From Bacillota bacterium (GTDB lineage Bacteria; Bacillota; Clostridia; Saccharofermentanales; DTU023): a stretch of 50,736 bases of DNA. The stretch spans positions 1-50,736 of the forward strand of contig JAEWER010000011.1 in assembly GCA_023389255.1 (NCBI GenBank). The letters are read 5' to 3'. Below are positions 27,545 to 37,036 of this stretch, in pieces. Numbering within the stretch: position 1 is the stretch's first letter; each line of letters opens with the position of its first letter. The position numbers were made by a program, and so were the translations under genes. Below the pieces are notes generated by a model. It was not told the origin of the DNA, made no database searches, and was given only the letters and a program-made list of their open reading frames with translations.

Positions 27545-28473
27545 TACCATTCTCCTATAAAGCGAACTTCAGGTTCTAATAGCACATTAAACTGTTTTTT
27601 GACTTCGACTCTTACGTGCTCAAAGACTTGTCTGATCTCAGTTGCAGTAGCTCCACCATAGTTAATGATGAATCCAGCATGCTTGTCTGAAACACCAGCA
27701 TTACCTAAGCGATAACCTTTTAAGCCTGCATCTGTGATCAATTTGCCTGCAAAATATCCTGGTGGTCTTTTAAAAGCACTGCCTCCACTAGCGTACTCTA
27801 AGGGTTGCTTGCTCCGACGTAAAAATTGTACCTCTGCCATTGTTCGATAAATTACTTCTTGTTGCTTGGTAGCAACTTTTTGTAATTGGTATTCCGCTTC
27901 AACTATCAACCAATCCGTCTGCTCGCTAAACAGACTGTGACGATAAGAAAATTGTAATTCTGAATTGCATAGAGTTTTAAGCTCTCCCGCAGAATTGAGA
28001 AAAGTCACTTTGCTAATCAATTCGCTGGTCTCTTTCTCGTAAGCGCCTGCATTCATTCTGACCGTACCACCTACCGTACCTGGGATGCCACACAATTGCT
28101 CCAAACCACTAAGACTGTGTTTGGCTGCTATAGCGGCTACTCGTGCGAGTGAGGCTCCTGCTTGGACTATAAGACGATCATTGATGACACTAACTTTACT
28201 CAGACCAGGTACTAAAGAAATCGTGATACCAGCAACACCCTGATCAGATACTAAGCAATTTGCTCCCTGCCCTAAAAAAGTTACTTTAATTCCTTCTTCT
28301 TTACAAAGCTTAAGTAACCAAGCTAAATCATCCAACGCCTTGGCTTGAACAAACGCCTCTGCTTTTCCTCCTGCGCGAAAATACGTGTGCTTTGCTATTG
28401 GATACGAAAATTTGATCTGTTCGCCTAATCTCGCCTTGAGTCTGTTTTGCAACTCTTTGCTAAGTTGTCCCAC
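27544..28473 (-). CDS. murB: UDP-N-acetylenolpyruvoylglucosamine reductase
   Basis: A 309-residue FAD enzyme of peptidoglycan precursor synthesis. FAD-binding features are the AKHTYFRAGGKAEAFVQ start and GIPGTVGGTVRMNAGAY. YRHSLF and GSAFKRPPGYFAGKLI contain conserved active-site residues of Gram-positive MurB. The start is GTG with a GAGGAAC site. The stop overlaps the rapZ start. Confidence 0.95.
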   Translation of the reverse strand: MGQLSKELQNRLKARLGEQIKFSYPIAKHTYFRAGGKAEAFVQAKALDDLAWLLKLCKEEGIKVTFLGQGANCLVSDQGVAGITISLVPGLSKVSVINDRLIVQAGASLARVAAIAAKHSLSGLEQLCGIPGTVGGTVRMNAGAYEKETSELISKVTFLNSAGELKTLCNSELQFSYRHSLFSEQTDWLIVEAEYQLQKVATKQQEVIYRTMAEVQFLRRSKQPLEYASGGSAFKRPPGYFAGKLITDAGLKGYRLGNAGVSDKHAGFIINYGGATATEIRQVFEHVRVEVKKQFNVLLEPEVRFIGEW

Positions 28474-28490
28474 TAGTTCCTCATTTCTAA

Positions 28491-29438
28491 CTACATAAAG
28501 AATCCACCCAGCTTTTCTGCTGAGTTATCTTGATTAAAAATACGATCAGTTAAGGCTCTAGCTGCGTTATATCCCATAGTCTTTTGGCGGAAATTGATAG
28601 CAGCTGCTTCAACAATAATTGCTAAGTTACGACCTGGCATGACAGGAATAGTGATAGATGGAACTGGTATGCCTAAAATATTTGTGGTCTCTTCAATCAA
28701 GCCTAAGCGATCATAGACCTTCTTTTCGTCCCACAGTTCTAAATTGATCACGAAATGAATATTTTCTTGCATTTTAACGGATGAAACACCATATAACTCT
28801 TTAACATCGAGAATACCCAATCCTCTGATCTCAATCATGTGACGAATTACTTCGGGAGCGCTACCAAGCAAAGTGGTATCAGATACTTTACGTACGTCTA
28901 CTAGATCATCTGCAATTAAACGGTGTCCACGTTTCACGATTTCAAGAGCTGTTTCTGATTTACCTACACCGCTATCACCCAAAATTAAGATACCTTCACC
29001 ATAAACTTCAATGAACACTCCGTGCATCGAGATCCTTTCGGCTAACTCTACATTCAAATACTTAACCAGAGTACCTTGTAGAGAAGATGTCGCCTCACGT
29101 GTGCGCAAAATAGGTGTTTCATATTTGTCAGCAATCTTAAGTAGTGTTGGATCTGGCACACGATTGCGACTCAAAATAACGCAAGGAATACCCGTGGCAA
29201 ACAAAGCATTATATCTGGCATACCGCTGATTGGGTGACATCGAATTCATAAACGCCGCTTCCATATTACCCATTAACTGAATGCGATCAGGTCCGAAATG
29301 CTCGTAATTACCAGCTAACTGTAAACCAGGTCTAGTGACATCAGCCACCATAATTTCTATCTGATCAACTTTGTCGTAACCACGCAAAATTTCAAGTTTA
29401 AATTCTTTGACAATTTGGCTGAGTTTAACTTTATTCAC
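28491..29438 (-). CDS. hprK: HPr kinase/phosphorylase
   Basis: A 315-residue regulator of catabolite control that phosphorylates Ser46 of HPr. The P-loop GDSGVGKS and the signature EIRGLGILDVKELYGVSSV are intact. The start is GTG with a GAGG site. It is first in the hprK-murB-rapZ-whiA unit and divergent from the MATE gene. Confidence 0.95.
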   Translation of the reverse strand: MNKVKLSQIVKEFKLEILRGYDKVDQIEIMVADVTRPGLQLAGNYEHFGPDRIQLMGNMEAAFMNSMSPNQRYARYNALFATGIPCVILSRNRVPDPTLLKIADKYETPILRTREATSSLQGTLVKYLNVELAERISMHGVFIEVYGEGILILGDSGVGKSETALEIVKRGHRLIADDLVDVRKVSDTTLLGSAPEVIRHMIEIRGLGILDVKELYGVSSVKMQENIHFVINLELWDEKKVYDRLGLIEETTNILGIPVPSITIPVMPGRNLAIIVEAAAINFRQKTMGYNAARALTDRIFNQDNSAEKLGGFFM

Positions 29439-29539
29439 AGGTATACCTCTTATCGCTTAGCTCTGATCGCTTGTGTTCAGTATATCATCTGCACACTTAG
29501 TGATAACGAGAGTACTATTATAGATTGGAGGAGGTCAAA

Positions 29540-30913
29540 ATGCGGAATAAAGAAATCAGCAATTTTGCGGTCGGTCGAGTTTCAACTGTAGTTTTACGTT
29601 TAGCTTGGCCGATGATTTTAGCTCAACTAGTCAGTGTTTTATACAACGTTATCGATCGTATGTTCATCGGTCATTTACCTGATATCGGCGGACGTGCTCT
29701 GACCGGATTAGGTGTTGTCTTTCCCTTTATCGCTTTTTGTAATGCTTTTGCTCAATGGATTGGGCAAGGTGGTTCAGCTTACTACGGTATAGAACGAGGT
29801 CGTGGTAACACTTCTGAAGCACAATCTACTTTGGGTAATTCATGTTTTTTATTGCTGATTGCTTCTGCAGGATTAATGCTATTAGGCTATACCTGCGAGT
29901 ATCAACTCCTACCTCTCTTTGGTAGTACTCCAGAAACCTTTGAATACTCATCAATCTACTGGCGTATCTACTTACTCGGAACTCCATTTCAATTATTGAG
30001 TATTGGCTTAAACCCTTTCATCGCAGCTCAAGGCTTTGCCACTACCGCCATGCTTTCTGTCATGATCGGTGCAGTTATGAATATCGGGCTAGATTTCCTC
30101 TTCATTTCTGTGCTCGGATTCGGTGTGGCAGGTGCAGCTATTGCTACCATAGTTTCACAATTGTGTTCAGCTATATGGGTAGTGTGCTTCTTGTCTAGTA
30201 AACGCTCTCTCACTCGTCTAACTCTTAAGTACCTAAAACCTCTGTATAGCAAATGTAAAACCATTTTAAGTTTAGGTCTTGCCAACTTTTTCTTCTTGGC
30301 AAATGATACCTTAGTTCAATCAGTTAGCAATGCAGTGCTCTTAGCTTATGGTAGTCATATTTATGTGGGTATTATGACTGTAATTATCTCCATCTTCCAA
30401 GTCTTCGGACTCCCTGTATATGCTCTGAATAATGCAGTTAAACCATTCCTTAGCTTTAACTATGGCGCTGGTAAATACGATCGTTTGTTGGAGGGTATGC
30501 GTTTCATCTTAGTGCTCGGTTGCTCCGTTGCCTTGCTGATCACCATAATTATTTCGATCTTCCCACAATACATCTTCCAAATTTTCACGGATCGCCCGGA
30601 GTACTTAGAACATGGTGTAACTCCCATGCGTCTTTACTTCGTCTTCTTTACTTTTATGAATTTACACAACATAGGTCAGACGATGTTCACTTCTTTGGGC
30701 TTAGCCAAAGAAGCTGCTTTCTTCTCCTTACTGCGTAAAATCTTTGTTATTATCCCTCTAACTATCATTCTTCCCCGTATCTTTAATTGGGGCGTGAATG
30801 GTGTATTTTTTGCTGAGTCATTATCACAGATCATTGTCGGTACTATTTGTTTTAGCTACATGTATCATCGCATCGTTAAGCGCATTAAACGAAATCAACC
30901 TTTGCGAGACTAA
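29540..30913 (+). CDS. MATE-family multidrug exporter
   Basis: A 457-residue transporter with about 12 hydrophobic segments. The MATE features are WPMILAQLVSVLYNVIDRMFIG near the N terminus and the repeated half with FVFFTFMNLHNIGQTMF. I choose the ATG at 29540, which has a strong GGAGGAGG site; the TTG at 29525 lies inside that site. It exports cationic drugs or metabolites by ion antiport; the substrate is not visible in the sequence. Confidence 0.88.
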   Translation: MRNKEISNFAVGRVSTVVLRLAWPMILAQLVSVLYNVIDRMFIGHLPDIGGRALTGLGVVFPFIAFCNAFAQWIGQGGSAYYGIERGRGNTSEAQSTLGNSCFLLLIASAGLMLLGYTCEYQLLPLFGSTPETFEYSSIYWRIYLLGTPFQLLSIGLNPFIAAQGFATTAMLSVMIGAVMNIGLDFLFISVLGFGVAGAAIATIVSQLCSAIWVVCFLSSKRSLTRLTLKYLKPLYSKCKTILSLGLANFFFLANDTLVQSVSNAVLLAYGSHIYVGIMTVIISIFQVFGLPVYALNNAVKPFLSFNYGAGKYDRLLEGMRFILVLGCSVALLITIIISIFPQYIFQIFTDRPEYLEHGVTPMRLYFVFFTFMNLHNIGQTMFTSLGLAKEAAFFSLLRKIFVIIPLTIILPRIFNWGVNGVFFAESLSQIIVGTICFSYMYHRIVKRIKRNQPLRD

Positions 30914-30936
30914 CTACAGTTAAAAAGGGCATACAA

Positions 30937-30966
30937 AAAGAGAGCAACCTATAGGTTGCTCTCTTT
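30937..30966. terminator. Bidirectional terminator
   Basis: Perfect 30-base palindrome AAAGAGAGCAACCTA/TAGGTTGCTCTCTTT between the convergent MATE and serine-hydrolase genes. Confidence 0.88.
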
Positions 30967-30990
30967 AATTTAATTCTTAGGTAGCAAAAT

Positions 30991-32277
30991 TTATCTACCA
31001 GCCTGTAGACCATCTCTGAACGGTTCATACAGATCATAGAATTGTTTGCCAATGCGGCGCATATCGTCTTTAATATCTTCCACATTCGCCTGATCTTCCA
31101 AACCAGCTATGACATACGTACCTTTATTGGTCTCGATTACATTGACACAAGAACGTGAATTGGCAATCTCACCACCTTTGGCGTAGCTGTCGATAACTTG
31201 AGATTTATTCATTTGTTCAAAAAACAGTTCTTCTGCATCATCATCCCGCATTACTGATAACATTTCTCTATCAGCATCCTTGCTGACTAGTTCACCTTTT
31301 TGCATTTTGGCTACAATGCGTACTAAATCACCTGCAGAAATCCAGTTTTCTGTTTCCTCGCTGGTAGCTTGTTGCATATAGTAACGACCGAAGTGGGTAT
31401 TCAGACAACCTAGTTCCTTAGCGTAATCATTGAGCACTGAGAAGCCACCACAAATATCAATCAACTCATTAGCTGCCGTATTATCGCTTTCATGCATCAT
31501 CAACTCCACCAGCTCTTTGGTGGTGTATACACGTCTAGATCCACCGTAAATTACACCTGAACCACCGACTACATTTTTCTCTTGAACTCTGTATTGATGT
31601 TGCAAGTCAATGCTACCTGCTTCTGCTAGCTGATAGATTTTAGCCATAATGACAGGTTTGCTGACGCTAGCAGCTCTACAACGGGTTACATTTCCTTCGC
31701 CATAGGATGTATCAGACTCAACATCATAGAAAGCATAACTGTAGCTACCACCACTAGTTACACTCTGTTTGACTAGTTTGGAGAACTCATCGCCCAATAC
31801 TTCTTTTAATTTTTTGTCGGCTTGCTCTTTAGCTTTATTAACGTCTGCTGTAGCCACAGTTTTAGCAGTTTCTGTAGTAGCTGTTAAGATTTGCTCTGTT
31901 TGCACGATAGCCGTCTCATTACCTATTCGGACATTTATCTCCTGTGATTCATTGGGCTTTAACACAAATAAATAGACAAGCAATGCAATTATGCCTGCTA
32001 GAATTGCTAACAATAAAATTACTAATATAACAACAATTGCTGTTTTCTTTTTACGCCGAACAGGAGGCTCTGCCGGTGCATAGGGCATACCTTGCTGTGG
32101 CATCGGTTGATACATGTAGTCATTATTTACAGGTTGATATACGGGTGCACCTTGTTCAAAAGGTACGCCTGCCTCCTGATTATTCGGTGGCATGGGCACG
32201 TAATTGGGTGGATAGCTAGATGGATTTTGATAGTCGTTTCCCGGTGGTACTTGCGGTGGATATCCTTGATTTTCCAT
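30991..32277 (-). CDS. Membrane-anchored class A beta-lactamase-fold serine hydrolase
   Basis: 428 residues. A Pro/Tyr/Gln-rich cytoplasmic tail (1-72) and RRKKK are followed by a transmembrane helix (79-106), a Thr/Ala-rich linker and an extracellular beta-lactamase/DD-peptidase-like domain. The three active-site motifs are visible: SxxK at Ser204-Lys207, SDN at 264-266 and KGG at 367-369 in place of KTG. I cannot identify the ExxLN general base of true class A beta-lactamases, so a penicillin-binding or wall-processing role is as likely as antibiotic hydrolysis. An AGAGGA site precedes the ATG. Confidence 0.82.
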   Translation of the reverse strand: MENQGYPPQVPPGNDYQNPSSYPPNYVPMPPNNQEAGVPFEQGAPVYQPVNNDYMYQPMPQQGMPYAPAEPPVRRKKKTAIVVILVILLLAILAGIIALLVYLFVLKPNESQEINVRIGNETAIVQTEQILTATTETAKTVATADVNKAKEQADKKLKEVLGDEFSKLVKQSVTSGGSYSYAFYDVESDTSYGEGNVTRCRAASVSKPVIMAKIYQLAEAGSIDLQHQYRVQEKNVVGGSGVIYGGSRRVYTTKELVELMMHESDNTAANELIDICGGFSVLNDYAKELGCLNTHFGRYYMQQATSEETENWISAGDLVRIVAKMQKGELVSKDADREMLSVMRDDDAEELFFEQMNKSQVIDSYAKGGEIANSRSCVNVIETNKGTYVIAGLEDQANVEDIKDDMRRIGKQFYDLYEPFRDGLQAGR

Positions 32278-32314
32278 ACATCCTCTTCTCTTAATAATTT
32301 TTCTTCAATATGCA

Positions 32315-32345
32315 AAAAAGATGCTTGTATTGCAAGCATCTTTTT
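32315..32345 (-). terminator. Terminator of the ATP synthase operon
   Basis: Stem AAAAAGATGCTTG (32315-32327) and CAAGCATCTTTTT (32333-32345), 13 bp with a 5-nt loop. It is followed on the minus strand by T residues and begins just after atpC. Confidence 0.88.
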
Positions 32346-32357
32346 ATATTGCCCTGA

Positions 32358-32624
32358 TTATATTGCACTGATAATGGTCGCTGTATTTCCTAAAAAACTA
32401 AAATAGGCATCTTGCACCCGGTAACGAGTCAATTCAGTATCTTCATGTTCTGCATAACTCTGCCTATAGCAAATCTCACCATCTGCTAGTTTGGCAAGCA
32501 TAGCTTCATGGTGAGCCAAAATATCTAGCGAGCCTTCTGGTGTTCTTATTTCTAAATAATGCGCTGAACACTCTACCACTTTACCACTGGGCGTGATGAT
32601 ATCTAATTGAAAAGTATTATGCAT
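32358..32624 (-). CDS. atpC: F1 ATP synthase epsilon subunit, short form
   Basis: Only 88 residues, against about 130-140 for a usual epsilon. The N-terminal beta-sandwich is present (FQLDIITPSGKVVECSA, then RTPEGSLDILAHHEAML, a match to the conserved GxxGILPxHxP strand region). The frame stops right after it, so the two C-terminal helices that can inhibit ATP hydrolysis are absent. No frameshifted continuation is seen: the terminator follows within 15 bases. It is last in the operon. Confidence 0.9.
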   Translation of the reverse strand: MHNTFQLDIITPSGKVVECSAHYLEIRTPEGSLDILAHHEAMLAKLADGEICYRQSYAEHEDTELTRYRVQDAYFSFLGNTATIISAI

Positions 32625-32635
32625 ATCTACCTACT

Positions 32636-34060
32636 CTAGCCATTAGCCTCTTTCAGTACATCTTCAATACTACCTTTACTAAAGAAGTATCCTTCAGGAA
32701 TATCGTCATATTTACCATCTAGAATTTCTCTGAAACCACGCACGGTTTCTTGTCTAGGTACAAATTGTCCGGGAATACCCGAAAAATTCTCAGCAGCAAA
32801 GAAAGGCTGTGACAAGAAACGTTGCACTTTACGGGCACGGTTAACGATAAGTCGATCTTCATCTGACAATTCAGACATACCTAAGATAGCAATAATATCT
32901 TGCAATTCTTTGTAGCGTTGCAAAATTTGCTGCACTTCTAGAGCTACTCGGTAATGCTCTTGACCAACAATAGCTGGTGTCAGATTTCTGGACGCTGATT
33001 CCAGTGGGTTAACCGCAGGATAAATACCCATCTCTACAATTTCACGAGATAGAACAATGGTTGAATCTAAGTGGGTAAAAGTTGTAGCAGGAGCAGGGTC
33101 TGTTAAATCATCTGCAGGCACGAATACTGCTTGTACTGACGTAATAGAACCGTTAACTGTTGACGTAATGCGTTCTTCCAAACCACCCAACTCAGCAGCT
33201 AAAGTAGGTTGATAGCCTAGAGCAGAAGGTCTTCTACCGAGCAGAGCTGAAACTTCAGAACCTGCTTGCACGAAGCGATAAATATTATCGATGAAAAGGA
33301 GTACGTCCATGTGTTTCTTTTCACGGAAGTATTCTGCCATCGTTAATCCAGTTAGAGCAACTCTTTGACGTGCGCCAGGAGTTTCGTTCATCTGGCCAAA
33401 AACCATTGCGGTATGGTCTATATAACCCGTATCCTGCAACTCATGCCAGAGATCATTACCTTCACGCGTACGCTCGCCTACACCGGTAAAAATGGAAAAA
33501 CCATTTTGGTGCTGAGCGATATTGTGGATCAACTCCATGATCAATACAGTCTTACCGACACCGGCACCACCAAACAAACCAATCTTGCCACCTTTGGCAA
33601 ACGGTGCAAGCAAGTCGATAACTTTAATGCCTGTTTCTAAGATTTCTGTCGATACCGCCTGGTCAGTAAAGCGTGGTGAATAGTTATGAATTGACCAGCG
33701 CATATCGCCTTTAACTTGTTCTCCACCATCAATGGTTTCGCCTAACACATTGAAAATACGACCGAGCGTTTCTTCACCTACAGGCACCATAATCTCTTCA
33801 CCAGTATTGATAACTTCCATACCTCTAGCTAAACCATCAGTTGAAGTCATTGCGATGCAGCGTACAGTATGTTCTGAGCTTTGTTGCGCTACTTCAAGCA
33901 CCACTTTATGTTCTAATTCAGGGGCGACTACATGCAGAGCATAGTTGATCTCTGGAATGTGGTTTGAATCGAAATAAACATCGACCACAGGTCCAAAGAT
34001 TTGTACGATTTTACCTCTGGTATCATCTGTAGGTCGGTTGTTATGTAAATTTCTGCTCAT
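32636..34060 (-). CDS. atpD: F1 ATP synthase beta subunit
   Basis: A 474-residue catalytic subunit. Walker A GGAGVGKT, the catalytic GERTREGNDL, FIDNIYRFVQAGSEVSALLGR and the MSELSDEDR form of the DELSEED loop are all present. It has a short N-terminal extension (about 12 residues) before GKIVQIFGPVVDV. The start overlaps the gamma stop by four bases (ATGA). Confidence 0.97.
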   Translation of the reverse strand: MSRNLHNNRPTDDTRGKIVQIFGPVVDVYFDSNHIPEINYALHVVAPELEHKVVLEVAQQSSEHTVRCIAMTSTDGLARGMEVINTGEEIMVPVGEETLGRIFNVLGETIDGGEQVKGDMRWSIHNYSPRFTDQAVSTEILETGIKVIDLLAPFAKGGKIGLFGGAGVGKTVLIMELIHNIAQHQNGFSIFTGVGERTREGNDLWHELQDTGYIDHTAMVFGQMNETPGARQRVALTGLTMAEYFREKKHMDVLLFIDNIYRFVQAGSEVSALLGRRPSALGYQPTLAAELGGLEERITSTVNGSITSVQAVFVPADDLTDPAPATTFTHLDSTIVLSREIVEMGIYPAVNPLESASRNLTPAIVGQEHYRVALEVQQILQRYKELQDIIAILGMSELSDEDRLIVNRARKVQRFLSQPFFAAENFSGIPGQFVPRQETVRGFREILDGKYDDIPEGYFFSKGSIEDVLKEANG

Positions 34061-35103
34061 AGATCAGAGCCTCCCAATATGTCTAAAATATCTTGCGTGA
34101 TCTTGGCTTGACGTGAACGCTGAAAATCTAACTGCAAATCGTGCAATAATTCATCAGCATTATTGGTTGCTGAGGTCATAGCGTGTAGTCGTTGAATATA
34201 TTCAGCTGCCAAACTTTCGCGCAAAAGTTGTAAAAGATTAGCGTAAGAAACACGAAGCAACAATTCTCCCAGCCATTTATCTAGTTCTGGCTCAACGGGG
34301 ATATTGTTTTCCACCTTAATACTGCTAACTTTGCGCACGCCACCTTCACCCAGTTTAGCTTCACCAACTCTACTTGCAAGCAACAGTCCTTGACCTTTAC
34401 GTCTGGCTCTACCATGAACAGCATCCAGTGGTAAAATCGTGGTGAATTCTGGTTGTTGTCTGCTGGCTGAATAGAAGCGATGGCTGAGAACAGTAATCTT
34501 TTTTACCTGATTGGTACATACCACTTCACACAGTTTGTACCAAATCTCAGCACAAGCTTGATCGGCATCTTCTGGTGGCACAATGTGATCAATCATTGGA
34601 ACAGAGGTACCTTTAGCGATTCCCCTACCTTTTTCACCAATTGCTAGTAGACGATATCCCGCACTTATGTCTCGATGTTGTTGCACATCACGTACCAGCA
34701 ACTCATGTAAAGCTGATTGGAAACCACCAGCTAAACCATGTTGACCACCAATAATAACAATCAGTTCTTCGATGGTTTCACCTTCTGCATTATCTAAGCC
34801 ACGAAAATCAAACATGTCCCGCTCATTTTTCTTCTGATAGGGATTGTACTTGCTTGACATCATACTTTTTAGCAGAGAGCTAGCTGACATTTCCAACAAA
34901 GCTCCAATATCACTCTGTTCGTCAATCGTGGCGATCACATTCTGTGCAAAATCACGCAACGTGCGCATATAAAGAGCCATATCAGAAACTTTACGTTCCA
35001 ATTGGTGCACCTTGAGCGATGCTACGAGGCGCATGGTGTGAGTCATCTGCTTAGTCTTTTGCAGATTCTTAATCCGATTTTCAATGATATGTAAATCGTC
35101 CAT
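34057..35103 (-). CDS. atpG: F1 ATP synthase gamma subunit, enlarged
   Basis: The rotor shaft. The conserved ends are clear: IENRIKNLQKTKQMTHTMRL at the N terminus and the RQAKITQDILDILGG C terminus. At 348 residues it is about 60 longer than usual. The extra length sits in two places: around residues 70-106 (a Ser/Lys/Asn-rich stretch before IIGGQHGLAGGF) and around 216-245 (a Gly/Arg/Lys-rich stretch). The usual DRGLCGG motif reads GQHGLAGG. An AGAGGAAC site precedes the ATG. Confidence 0.93.
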   Translation of the reverse strand: MDDLHIIENRIKNLQKTKQMTHTMRLVASLKVHQLERKVSDMALYMRTLRDFAQNVIATIDEQSDIGALLEMSASSLLKSMMSSKYNPYQKKNERDMFDFRGLDNAEGETIEELIVIIGGQHGLAGGFQSALHELLVRDVQQHRDISAGYRLLAIGEKGRGIAKGTSVPMIDHIVPPEDADQACAEIWYKLCEVVCTNQVKKITVLSHRFYSASRQQPEFTTILPLDAVHGRARRKGQGLLLASRVGEAKLGEGGVRKVSSIKVENNIPVEPELDKWLGELLLRVSYANLLQLLRESLAAEYIQRLHAMTSATNNADELLHDLQLDFQRSRQAKITQDILDILGGSDL

Positions 35104-35126
35104 GTGTTCCTCTTTAGTGTGTTTGA

Positions 35127-37019
35127 CTAGAGTTCAGCAAACATGCGTTGTTCCATGTACTGTTTAACATAGTCTTGCAAAAATTTGTCCAGCACTTGAC
35201 GTTCTTCTTTAGTCAAATCCTTATCATCATTAAAGCGTGCAACAATCGATTTAGGTCCAGCGTGATCTAAATAGGCTAGCAAAGTGTTTTTGAAGCGTGA
35301 TACCTCTTCAACTGGTAATTCATTGAGGAAACCATTCAGAGAGGCATAGATGAGCAAAACTTGTTGCGCAAAACTCAAGGGCGAAGCAGGTGGCTGTTTG
35401 AGCAATTCCATCATGACAGAGCCCTGTTTTAAGCGTTCCTTGGTATCATCATCAATCTCAGCACCGAACTGAGTAAATGCTTCTAACTCTCGGTACTGGG
35501 CTAAATCGATACGCAATCTACCTGCCACACGTTTCATCGCCTTAATCTGAGCGTGACCACCAACACGGGATACCGAAATACCAGCATTAACTGCAGGGCG
35601 CTGACCTGAATGGAAGAGATCTGCCTCTAAGAAAATTTGTCCATCGGTAATCGAGATAACATTGGTCGGAATGTAAGATGAAACATCTCCGTATTGCGTT
35701 TCAATAATCGGTAAAGCAGTGAGTGAACCACCACCTTTTTCGTCGCTCAGTTGGGCTGCACGTTCCAGCAAACGAGAATGTAAATAGAATACATCTCCCG
35801 GGTAAGCCTCACGCCCAGGTGGTCTCTTAAGTAATAAAGAAATCTCACGATAAGCTACAGCTTGTTTAGTTAAATCGTCATACACAATCAAGACATCCTT
35901 GCCTTGATGCATGAAGTACTCACCCATGGCACAACCAGCATATGGAGCAATGTATTGCATAGGTGTAGGATCACCTGCTAAGGCTGCAACCACTACTGTG
36001 TAATTCATAGCGCCAGCTTGCGTCAGTTGTTGTACGATAGAACGCACGGATGCTTCTTTTTGACCAATCGCTACATAAATACAAATTACATTCTTGTCTT
36101 TTTGATTCAGGATTGTATCTATGCAAATTGTAGTTTTACCAGTCTGTCTATCTCCGATGATCAACTCACGCTGACCGCGTCCAATAGGCACCATGGAGTC
36201 AATTGCCAAAATACCCGTGGCTAGTGGCGTAGTTACAGGTTTACGATCTAAGATGGCAGGAGCTGAATTCTCTACAGGACGGAAATCTTCGGCTTCTACT
36301 ACACCACGTCCATCAATGGGGAAACCGATAGCAGTCACAACACGACCAAGCAACGCTTCACCTACGGGAACTTGCAATAATCGTCCAGATCTAACTACTT
36401 CATCTCCCTGGCTTATATGTGTGTAATCACCCATGATAACTACACCAACACGATCAGTTTCTAAATTCATGACCATGCCGTATACACCGTTAGGGAAAAT
36501 TACCAACTCGTTGTACATGCAGTCACTCAAACCATCGACAAAAGCTACACCATCTGAGATTGTTAGCACGTGACCAACACGCAATAATTGCATGTGCGGA
36601 TCATAGTCGCTGATGATCTTATTTAGTTCAGTGATCAAATCCTGCGTAGGCAATAGATCACCAACTTTATTTTCGTTATATCCCAGCTCGTTATTAGCCC
36701 ATAATTCTTGATCATCTTTGCTCTCACTCATAATCTCTAGTGAGCGTAGATGTTCACGTAAAACTTCCAAATTATGACGAAAACTATTATCGATAACTAA
36801 ATCACCAATGCGTACACGCATACCTACGATAAGATACTTATCGACAATGTATTCAGGCTCAATTTCTAAGCCTAGTTTTTCTCGCAACAAAGCTTCTAAG
36901 CGTTGTTTTTGTTGATTGCTAAGCTCTACAGCTGAACGTACACGACATACATCGACATTGGTATCTTCTACCAATGCCATCGTTTCAGCTGCACTCAATT
37001 CTTGACCTAGATATTTCAT
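35127..37019 (-). CDS. atpA: F1 ATP synthase alpha subunit with fused delta C-terminal domain
   Basis: 630 residues, about 125 longer than a usual alpha. Residues about 24-93 match the C-terminal domain of the delta subunit (AtpH): VRSAVELSNQQKQRLEALL, VDKYLIVGMRVRIGD and VIDNSFRHNLEVLREHL follow the E. coli pattern of sAxLseqQ..i...l, iDks.mgGvviraGD and iDgSvrgrLe.L. A polar linker (94-121) leads to the normal alpha start helix (124-140) and core, with Walker A GDRQTGKT at 289-296. The ATG has its own AGAAGG site 18 bases after atpF. No separate atpH exists, and the delta N-terminal bundle that normally caps the alpha tips is not found in the operon. As alpha is present three times per enzyme, the fused domain should be too. 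Confidence 0.95.
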   Translation of the reverse strand: MKYLGQELSAAETMALVEDTNVDVCRVRSAVELSNQQKQRLEALLREKLGLEIEPEYIVDKYLIVGMRVRIGDLVIDNSFRHNLEVLREHLRSLEIMSESKDDQELWANNELGYNENKVGDLLPTQDLITELNKIISDYDPHMQLLRVGHVLTISDGVAFVDGLSDCMYNELVIFPNGVYGMVMNLETDRVGVVIMGDYTHISQGDEVVRSGRLLQVPVGEALLGRVVTAIGFPIDGRGVVEAEDFRPVENSAPAILDRKPVTTPLATGILAIDSMVPIGRGQRELIIGDRQTGKTTICIDTILNQKDKNVICIYVAIGQKEASVRSIVQQLTQAGAMNYTVVVAALAGDPTPMQYIAPYAGCAMGEYFMHQGKDVLIVYDDLTKQAVAYREISLLLKRPPGREAYPGDVFYLHSRLLERAAQLSDEKGGGSLTALPIIETQYGDVSSYIPTNVISITDGQIFLEADLFHSGQRPAVNAGISVSRVGGHAQIKAMKRVAGRLRIDLAQYRELEAFTQFGAEIDDDTKERLKQGSVMMELLKQPPASPLSFAQQVLLIYASLNGFLNELPVEEVSRFKNTLLAYLDHAGPKSIVARFNDDKDLTKEERQVLDKFLQDYVKQYMEQRMFAEL

Positions 37020-37036
37020 TTAGACCTTCTTTAACT

